64,000 nucleotides of DNA from contig OX031056.1 in assembly GCA_943736015.1 (NCBI GenBank), positions 63,763,277 to 63,827,276 of the forward strand. The letters run 5' to 3'. Shown in pieces: positions 57,001 to 64,000 of this stretch; positions within the stretch are counted from its first letter, which is position 1; each line of letters starts with the position of its first letter. Below the pieces are notes generated by a model. The model saw only the letters and a program-made list of their open reading frames with translations. It did no database searches and was not told the origin of the DNA. This DNA is from Tridacna crocea. Lineage: Eukaryota > Mollusca > Bivalvia > Cardiida > Cardiidae. Position numbers and translations under genes: made by a program.

Positions 57001-57867
57001 GAAAGCCCTTGGTTGAAAAAATATATTGATAAGAATACTAATTTAAGAGCTAAAGCTACCTCTGAATTTGAGAAAGACCTATTTAAGTTAATGAATAATT
57101 CGGTTTTTGGTAAAACCATGGAGAATATCAGAAACCGAGTGGATGTTAGATTAGTCAATGATAGGTTAAAAGCGGAAAAATTAGCCGCTAAACCAAATTT
57201 TAAACATTGTACTATTTTTAACGAAAATTTAGTATCCATTCATATGGGTAAAACAACTTTAACATTTAATAAGCCTTGTTATTTAGGAATGTGCATTCTC
57301 GATTTGAGTAAAATTATAATGTATGATTTTCATTATAATTATATTAAAAAGAAGTATGGAGATAAGGTAAAGCTTTGCCTTACTGACACAGATAGCTATG
57401 TCTATCAGATTGAAACGGATGATTTCTATAAAGATATATCCGGAGATGTTAATGATTGGTTTGGTACTAGTAACTATCCTGATAATCATCCTTCAGGAAT
57501 TCCTACGGGTGTTAATAAAAAGTTATTAGGTAAGTTTAAAGATGAAAGTGGGGGAGAGGTTATAACCGAGTTTGCTGGTTTAAGATCAAAGTTATACGGT
57601 TATAAAATGTTAGATTGTACAGAGGAAAAAAAATGTAAGGGAATTAAAAAGGGAGTAATCAAACGCGAAATAAACTTTGAGGATTATAAAAAATGTTTAT
57701 TTAGCGGTAAAGATCAACATAGAAAAATGAACGTGATTAGAAGTCGCGAACATGAAATATATACTGAGGAAATTAATAAGATAGCGTTAAGCGCGAGAGA
57801 TGATAAAAGATATATTCTAGATGATAAGCTGAGTACGTTAGCTTGGGGACATTATAAGATAAAATAA
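54009..57867 (+). pseudogene. Protein-primed family B DNA polymerase (PolB), interrupted
   Basis: About 1286 codons. The N-terminal SAP-like helix pair (YTVSDLKRLARERGLHGYSR) is followed by Pro-rich and Lys/Arg-rich linkers and a CFAYAV box. Next come a CWNC...HRKLC finger, Exo I YADFES, an endonuclease-VII-like zinc module (CWICKK...DHCHYTGKFRGAAHNAC), Exo II HNLTGYDSHL, Exo III YNLSDVLLLAD, Pol A LDANNLYGSG, Pol B MNNSVFGKTMEN and Pol C LTDTDS. It would copy the Polinton from a terminal protein. Damage: TAG at 55068-55070, TAA at 55536-55538, and a +1 shift near 55695-55712, all before the exonuclease/polymerase core, which stays open in 55708-57867. The last 15 codons lie in the right TIR. 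Confidence 0.92.
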
Positions 57868-58446
57868 CGATGATATATATTGCTTTAGCGGCAATATATA
57901 TCGAGAGAACCGCCGCATTTTAGAAACGAGGCTCTTGACCTTGACCCCCTCTGTGACCTTGACCCCGCTCGGGGTCACATGACCTCACGAGGAAAGGGAG
58001 GGAAGTCCTTATGCCTCACGGACGGAAGGAAGGAGAGGAAGGGAAGACCTTATACCTTATAGGAAGGAGGGAAGGAAGACCTTATGGAAGGAGGGAGGGA
58101 AGACCTTAGGGACGAATGGAGGGAGGGAAGACCTTAACCTAGATATGGAAACGAGGCTATGACCTAGATATGGAAACGAGGCTATGACCTAGATATGGAA
58201 ACGAGGCTCTTGACCTTGACCCCACAGTGTCCTTGACCCCTCTGTGACCTTGACCCCCCTCTGTGACCTTGACCCCCTCTGTGACCTTGACCCCGCTCGG
58301 GGTCACATGAGCGCGATGACCTTGCGAGGGGGAAAGGTCAAAAGGTCAAAAAACGTAAAAACGCGAAAAACGCGACTTGCCCCAAAAAAAACGCATGCAC
58401 ACGCGAAAAAAGGGACTTGCCCCAGAACTCTCAATATTTAACTACT
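57821..58446 (-). repeat. Polinton right terminal inverted repeat
   Basis: Inverse of 35750-36377 with about seven differences. It includes the PolB stop region at its inner edge and the same GACCTTGACCCC and CCTAGATATGGAAACGAGG minisatellite blocks. Confidence 0.92.
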
Positions 58447-58452
58447 CTTGAA
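58447..58452. repeat. Right flank duplicate of the Polinton (CTTGAA)
   Basis: Five of six bases match CTTGTA at 35744-35749. Confidence 0.6.
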
Positions 58453-58611
58453 ATTTTACAGGAATCAGCCTCCATGTGATCAAAACTCTAATTCTTCTAA
58501 ATGCAGCAAGACTATGACAAAACCTAACTGTCCTTTGGTTTATGGAACTAAAAGTCTATGAACAGTAGGCAATATGTTCAGCTGTTAACTTTATTGGTAA
58601 AGATTACTTAC

Positions 58612-58705
58612 TGCATATATTTACAGCTTTTTCCATCTAAACAAAACCCAGTAAGATAGTTTTGACAGATCAAACGTCGTACATGTCTGTTTTTGCAATG
58701 AGGAC
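58612..58705 (-). CDS. CPSF4: CPSF4 exon: last CCCH zinc finger
   Basis: On the minus strand between GTTTTGCTTTCAG and ATGCA|GTAAGT. The exon encodes PHCKNRHVRRLICQNYLTGF then CLDGKSCKYMH: the end of CCCH finger 4 (CKNRH) and all of finger 5 (CX7CX5CX3H). This matches the RH-x-RRxxCxNYLxGFCxxGxxCxFMH block of CPSF30. The CCCH array binds the polyadenylation signal and, in the last fingers, the scaffold FIP1. The phases fit exon 35189-35348 exactly, so the Polinton lies in the intron between them. Earlier exons were not found to 64000 and are probably outside the window. Confidence 0.92.
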
Positions 58706-59149
58706 CTGAAAGCAAAACATGAAATAAACAAACACTTAGAATAATATTATCAGACGGTAAGTTTGTTCTTAGTCTTTACATGCTCTTTATTTCAAAATGA
58801 TCTCATAAAATGCATACTTTGTCTGTCTATAATTTTGTTTAAAAAACAATATCATACACTATTTTTAAAATGTGCTAGAATTAATTTCCTCTAGATTTCG
58901 TGCTATGTCCTTTTCTTTTCAGTTGCAAATTTGTCCAAATATAAAGGATTTGTGAACCGGACATATGTCATTTGTCTCTGAAATAATGCTTTGTTTGTCT
59001 GGTGTCATGTGACATTTCCAGTGCACAGCTTATGAAAACAAGACAATATTGCTTGTATCATATGTAAAATCTTTGGCAAATTGTCTATTGTCTTCTGGGG
59101 AAGTTACTCTTACGGGCAAAAGGTGGCAATGATATATAAAAGACTAGAA
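58706..59149. other. CPSF4 intron, no confident feature
   Basis: A+T-rich intron. No splice-bounded exon, hairpin or repeat was recognised. Confidence 0.45.
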
Positions 59150-60000
59150 AATTAATAGATGTGTCAAAGACATGGATGCCCCCGCTAAATGGTATTGGTC
59201 ACAGATATGTCATAATGAGAGAATCAGTAGGTATTACAGAAAATTTTTGTTTTGGATAACAGCTTAGACAGTGTTAAGAACGTCTGTTATACATATATAG
59301 CCAGGCAGATAAAAGATTCTTTATACCTGGTATCAAAATTGAGAACTGGTCCAAGTCAAAAGCAATATGCAGACAATGACTCATATGGTTTGTATTGCAT
59401 ATGGTAGAAAACTTTGTGAGAAAAAGAAGAAAATGTTGGTTTTGAGCAAAAATTTCTTTTTATTCAGTGTTTTCCTTAATCTTTCAACTGAGAGTTACCT
59501 TTACTCAGGATTGTGAAGATCTTAACTTGAGGAATGAGAGTGAACAAAACTGTATCTTCATATGACAATTCTGCTAAGTAAAACTTGGTTGAACAATTTA
59601 AACATTTGACCTTTAACTGTGACCTTGACCTTGGGCGTATTGAAGCAAACTTTTCACATGTCACTAGTACTTGTTAAGGAGAACAAGTGTGCTTAGTTTT
59701 TTTGAAATCCATTGATAAATGTAGAAGTTATGCTCCAGACAAGGTCAATTTCAACATTTGACCTTCAACTGTGACCTTGACCTTGGGCGTATCGAAACAA
59801 ACTTTTCACATGACACTAGTACTTGTTAAGAAGAATAAGTGTGTAAGATTTTTTTGAAATCCATAGATAAATGTATAAGTTATGCTCTGGACAAGAATGG
59901 GCAACACACGCTAACACACACACACACTAACACACACACACACACAGACAGACAGGTAAATCTATATGCCCTTCCTCCATTTCATGGCAGGGGCATAAAA
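59150..60000 (+). mobile_element. Helentron/pearl-like element, diverged
   Basis: The hairpin ATGTGTCAAAGACAT leads into GGATGCCCCC. The far end is GGCAGGGGCATAAAAA, an inverted partner. Inside are two 160-170 bp units (GTGACCTTGACCTTGGGCGT, CACTAGTACTTGTTAAG, AAGTTATGCTC) and a (CA)n microsatellite at about 59915-59946. It contains a MITE remnant at 59310-59480. Confidence 0.6.
59310..59480. repeat. Decayed palindromic MITE
   Basis: CTGGTATCAAAATTGAGAACTGG, then GTAGAAAACTTTGTGAGAAAAAG and TTCAGTGTTTTCC: a diverged copy inside the 59150-60000 element. Confidence 0.5.
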
Positions 60001-60137
60001 AAAAGAAGAAGAAAAAAAATAGAGTTCTGAACATAGATTTTCAGAATGAGGCACTTCCAGAAATATGGATTTTTCAAAAGAGGTAAAATCCTAGATATTG
60101 ATACTAGCTGAAGTGAGCAGTTTATCATAACAATCAT

Positions 60138-60294
60138 TCTCTAAAGCCTTTACCACATGGCATAATTTTAGACTGATCATATTTAAAAGCATTTACAGAC
60201 AACAATTTCAGAGAGGCTCAAATGGTGCATTTTTTTTTTTATACAGTAGAAAACTGTGGAAAAAGGAGAAAATGCTGGTTACCACAATGTTTTA
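60138..60294. repeat. TTAA-type MITE, left part, split by Helentron-like element
   Basis: AGCCTTTACCACATGGCATAA to CACAATGTTTT. The right end is found 2.2 kb away at 62486-62539 (AGGCCTCTTCCTCAGG to GTTGTAAAGGGTTAA), so the 60295-62485 element landed in it. Confidence 0.72.
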
Positions 60295-62485
60295 ACAAGA
60301 GCGGCAAATTGTCGCAAGATACGCCCGTCTTACCCCAAGTTGTAAAGCTGGGGCATGCACCGGACAAAATTCAAGTTTGAAAAACAACAAAGGGCAATAA
60401 CTCAAAAATTAAGCAAGAAAGAGTTGTGATTTCTGTGCACTGCACTCCCAATCAATGAGATCTATCCACCCATGAAATTTCATAAGCCTAGCTAGTATTC
60501 TTTTGGAGATATGCTTCGGACAAAAATCAAGTATGAAAAACGACAAAGGGCAATAACTCAAAAATTAAGCAAGCAAGAGTGATGATTCCTGTGCACTGCA
60601 CTCCGCCTCGGTGAGATCCATCCACCCATGAAATTTCATAACCCTAGCTAGTATAGTTTTGGAGATATTCACCGGACAAAATTCAAGTATAAAAAACGAC
60701 AAAGGGCAATAACTGAAAAATTAAGAAAGCAAGAGTTATGATTCTTGTGCACTGCACTCCCTCTCAGTGAGATCTATCCACCCATGAAATTTCATAACCC
60801 TAGCTACTATAGTTCTGAAGATATGCTCCGGACAAATTTCAAGTATGAAAAACAACAAAGGGCAATAACTCAAAAATAAAGCAAGCAAAAGTTGTGATTT
60901 CTGTGCACTGCACTCCCCCTCGATGAGATCTATCCACCCATGAAATTTCATAAGCCTAGCTAGTATAGTTTTGGAGATATGCTCCGGACAAAAATCAAGT
61001 ATGAAAAACGACAAAGGGCAATAACTCAAAAATTAAGCAAGCAAGAGTTATGATTCCTGTGCACTGCACTCCGCCTCAGTGAGATCTATTTACCCATGAA
61101 ATTTCATAACCCTAGCTAGTATAGTTTTGGAGATATTCACCGGACAAAATTCAAGTATAAAAAACGACAAAGGGCAATAACTGAAAAATAAAGAAAGCAA
61201 GAGTTATGATTCTTGTGCACTGCACTCCCCCTCAGTGAGATCTATCTATCTATGAAATTTCATAACCCTAGCTACTTTAGTTCTGAAGATATGCTCCGGA
61301 CAAAATTCAAGTATGAAAAACAACAAAAGGCAATAACTCAAAAATTAAGAAAGCAAGAATTATGATTCTTGTGTACTGGACTCTCCCTCGATGAGATCTA
61401 TCCACCCATACAATTTCATAACCGTAGCTAGTATGGTTTTGGAGATATGCTCCGGACAAAATTCAAGTATGAAAAACAACAAAGGGCAATAACTCAAAAA
61501 TTAAGCAAGCAAGAGTTATGATTCTTGTGCACTGCACTCCCCCTCAATGAGATCTATCCACCCATGAAATTTCGTAACCCTAGCTAGTATAGTTTTGGAG
61601 ATATGCTCCGGACAAAATTCAAGTATGAAAAACAACAAAGGGCAATAACTCAAAAATTAAGCAAGAAAGAGTTATGATTCTTGTGCACTGCACTCCCCTC
61701 GATGTGATCTATCCACCCATGAAATTTTATAACCCTAGCTAGTATAGTTCTGAAGATATGCTCCGGACAAAATTCAAGTATGAAAAACAACAAAGGGCAA
61801 TAACTCAAAAATTAAGCAAGCAAGAGTTATGATTCTTGTGTACTGGACTCTCCCTCGATGAGATCTATCCACCCATGAAATTTCATAACCGTAGCTAGTA
61901 TGGTTTTGGAGATATGCTCCGGACAAAATTCAAGTATGAAAAACAACAAAGGGCAATAACTCAAAAATTAAGCAAGCAAGAGTTATGATTCTTGTGCACT
62001 GCACTCCCCCTCAATGAGATCTATCCACCCATGAAATTTCGTAACCCTAGCTAGTATAGTTTTGGAGATATGCTCCGGACAAAATTCAAGTATGAAAAAC
62101 AACAAAGGGCAATAACTCAAAAATTAAGCAAGAAAGAGTTATGATTCTTGTGCACTGCACTCCCCCTTGATGAGATCTATCCACCCATGAAATTTTATAA
62201 CCCTAGCTAGTATAGTTTTGGAGATATGCTCCGGACAAAATTCAAGTATGAAAAACAACAAAGGGCAATAACTCAAAAATTAAGCGAGCAAGAGTTATGA
62301 TTCCTGTGCACTGCACTCCGCCTCAATGAGATCTATCCACCCATGAAATTTGATAACCCTAGCTTGTATAGTTTTGGAGATATGCTCCGGACAAAGAACT
62401 GGACGCCGCCTGCCCGCCCGCCCGCCCGCCCGTCCGCCCACCACGGGTGATCCCATAATACGTCCCGTCTTCGACGGGCGTATAA
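60295..62485 (+). mobile_element. Helentron/pearl-like element with 13 x 156-bp tandem core
   Basis: It starts ACAAGAG + hairpin GCGGCAAATTGTCGC + AAGATACGCCCGTC and ends CCCGTCTTCGACGGGCGTATAA, inverted TACGCCCGTC/GACGGGCGTA. The core is a very regular array: the CGGACAAAATTCAAGTATG word recurs every 156 bp from about 60358 to 62386, 13 periods. A short CGCCCGCCCGCCCGCC run precedes the right end. No protein is encoded. Confidence 0.82.
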
Positions 62486-62539
62486 AAAGGCCTCTTCCTC
62501 AGGTTCATAAAAATTCGTCACTGTGTTGTAAAGGGTTAA
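62486..62539. repeat. TTAA-type MITE, right end
   Basis: Completes the MITE begun at 60138; ends GTAAAGGGTTAA. Confidence 0.7.
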
Positions 62540-62642
62540 AACCCTCTTTTATTTCAAATACTTTATGATTACTTGGTACAAATATCTGGTTTTCATTCTT
62601 AAGTCAATAATTTATTATGTAAGTGTGAAATAAGAAAGTCAT

Positions 62643-62864
62643 TTAACTCACTTAGCAACGAAATGTTAAGTTTATCCGAATCGAAAGCATTTGCAGACGC
62701 CAAAATTAAAGTGACTGAAAATGTTAACCTTTTCTTGTTGACGGTAGAAAACATTGCGGGAAAAGGAGAAAATGCTGGTATCCAGCATTTTCTCCTTTTC
62801 CCACAATGTTTTCTAAAGGCTTCTTTCTTAGGGTCATCGAAAGAAGGGATTGTGTGGTAATGCG
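62643..62864. repeat. TTAA-type palindromic MITE copy
   Basis: TTAACTCACTTAGCAACGAAA to TTGTGTGGTAATGCG, complete hairpin near 62785. Confidence 0.77.
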
Positions 62865-62997
62865 TCTACATGCTACAGTACAATACTGTATTCAGTTGGA
62901 TTCATAGACTACAGAGCCAGTTGAACTTTGGGACGCATAATATAGGTTTGTCCTGCATTTCTCTGTGAACGAATTCATCATTATACTGAACCATTTC

Positions 62998-63212
62998 AAC
63001 TATTTATCAAACAACAAGATTTTAGACTGGTCCCAGTTGAAATCATTTGCAGATGACAAAATGAATGTGATTTGTTTTAGGAAAGGACAAAAACATTGTG
63101 GGAACAGGAGAAAATGCTAGTTACCAGCATTTTTTCCTTTTCCCATAATGTTTTTTCAAAAGGCTTCTTTCACAGGAGTGTTAAAAGTCATAATTGTGTG
63201 GTAAAGAGATTC
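62998..63212. repeat. TTAA-type palindromic MITE copy
   Basis: CTATTTATCAAACAACAAG to TTGTGTGGTAAAGAGATTC. Its right end is shared with the inverted repeat copy at 63170-63497. Confidence 0.72.
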
Positions 63213-63497
63213 AAACTTTAAAGACTAGCCATTCAATTGGCTAAGACAGAAAATCTCAGCAAACTAGATGGCTTGATTTTATATTTTCAGATGATACATC
63301 AAAACTAAGATTTAAATTTGATTTTGCAAATTATCCCTTTTCAAGTTAACTCTAGAAATTCAATGTCATATTTTTTCAATGTGTATTTTAACATTGGTGA
63401 CAGAGAAAAAAATTCAGTTTTCAAGTAAAAGTGCCTGTGTTTACTATGAACTGCAATAATCAATTTTTGGTGAAGATGAAAATAAAACTTGAATTTC
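63170..63497. repeat. Inverted partner of the 4228-4570 repeat
   Basis: Near-identical inverse of 4228-4570. It is followed at 63498-63524 by another MITE end (TTGGGATTGTGTGGAAAAGGGTTAA), so the segment is bracketed by MITE ends and may travel as a composite. Confidence 0.75.
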
Positions 63498-63524
63498 ATT
63501 GGGATTGTGTGGAAAAGGGTTAAA

Positions 63525-64000
63525 TGACATCATAATTATCATCATACACCTACAGGGTGCAAAAAAACTACCTTCCGCTCTTCCTTACTAGTAAAATTTT
63601 GGTGAGGGCAAGCAGATTATCCTTCTTTGTCTAACTGTAGGACGAGTGCAAAATGGCAGTAAGACAAGTTAAAAATTAATTCTGAAATTTTTTGGACCCT
63701 GACCTATAAATTTTCTGGATCAGGTACAAGCATAGAATTTTGATAAAATCAAACATGTAAGAGAAAAGCATTTCATCTACAAAGTGTTAAGTACAGATTC
63801 AAATATGATGATGTTACCTGCCTGCAAACACCGTATGTCCAAACTGGTTTGAGATCTTATTGGTCAAACATTTGCATCAAAATATTCATTCACCTTTCAT
63901 AAAACAATGTAATTACCCCATATGTTTCATTTTTCTATTTTGGAATAGAATTGCAAATTTTGTGTAAAAATGTGTATGTATATGATAAAAAAGATTATGT
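63525..64000. other. No confident feature
   Basis: CPSF4-side intron or upstream DNA. A TAACTGTAGGACGAGTGC word near 63630 recalls the 29573/33461 repeat. Nothing else recognised. Confidence 0.4.

Larger units (their letters stand above)
35750..58446. mobile_element. Maverick/Polinton element
   Basis: A 22.7-kb element, about 15.9 kb without the LINE and its 13-bp duplication. It begins AGTAGTTAAATATTGAGAG with the inverse at the other end and carries the full Polinton toolkit: PolB, retroviral-type integrase, adenain-like protease, FtsK/HerA packaging ATPase, penton-type and double-jelly-roll capsid proteins. Genes before 39,864 run leftward and those after rightward, from a 38-bp divergent promoter. 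It lies in one CPSF4 intron, which was only about 0.56 kb beforehand. TIR near-identity suggests a fairly recent arrival, yet PolB, protease and the PLA2-integrase frame are broken. Confidence 0.95.

Noticed and set aside
59560..59900. Relationship of GTGACCTTGACCTTGGGCG in the 59150 element to the GGTCAAGGTCAC minisatellite of the Polinton TIR
   Set aside because: The shared word is short and simple; flanks differ and no longer alignment is visible.

Overview
The window looks like a bivalve-type mollusc genome (inference): intron-rich animal genes in A+T-rich DNA packed with tandem-repeat-cored Helentron-like elements and palindromic MITEs. Two host genes converge. On the plus strand, seven 3' exons (675-10947) encode the C-terminal third of an SLC5-family sodium-coupled transporter close to the SMVT/SMCT group. 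On the minus strand, four exons (58705 down to 28010) encode the 3' part of CPSF4/CPSF30, the zinc-finger subunit of the mRNA cleavage and polyadenylation complex: its last CCCH finger and two CCHC knuckles.

The centrepiece is a Maverick/Polinton (35750-58446), a virus-like DNA transposon lying wholly inside one CPSF4 intron. It has inverted repeats of about 627 bp with about seven differences, and 6-bp flanks matching at five positions. Leftward genes encode a fibre-like repeat protein, an adenain/Ulp1-type protease, and a zinc ribbon/parvovirus-VP1-like PLA2/integrase/chromodomain unit. Rightward genes encode a packaging ATPase, penton-type minor capsid protein, a glycine-rich PX-like protein, a dUTPase-fold protein, a late-domain membrane protein, a Cys/Tyr tetrapeptide-repeat protein, two conserved Polinton proteins, a small gene split by a LINE, the double-jelly-roll major capsid protein, a NUMOD1-like protein and a protein-primed PolB. 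Most starts follow a TATAAAAAATG-like motif directly. ATPase and capsid frames are open; protease, PLA2-integrase and PolB are broken.

A 6.75-kb I-group LINE (45279-52031, minus strand) is inserted in the Polinton with a 13-bp target duplication and splits one small gene. It has ORF1 with three CCHC knuckles and ORF2 with APE endonuclease, RT and RNase H. It is dead: the RT motif A aspartate is phenylalanine and a TAG precedes RNase H.

The rest is a graveyard of small elements: about 40 copies or pieces of TTAA-flanked palindromic MITEs (piggyBac-like), Helentron/pearl-like elements with 155-170 bp tandem cores, a decayed mariner, tRNA-derived SINEs, several TIR elements, and a nearly pristine 528-bp LTR element (13300-13827). 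That last element has 206-bp LTRs carrying a tRNA-like pol III promoter, a proline-tRNA primer-binding site and a polypurine tract but no genes: a TRIM resembling Cassandra, with a tRNA-like rather than a 5S module. It is my best candidate for something undescribed.
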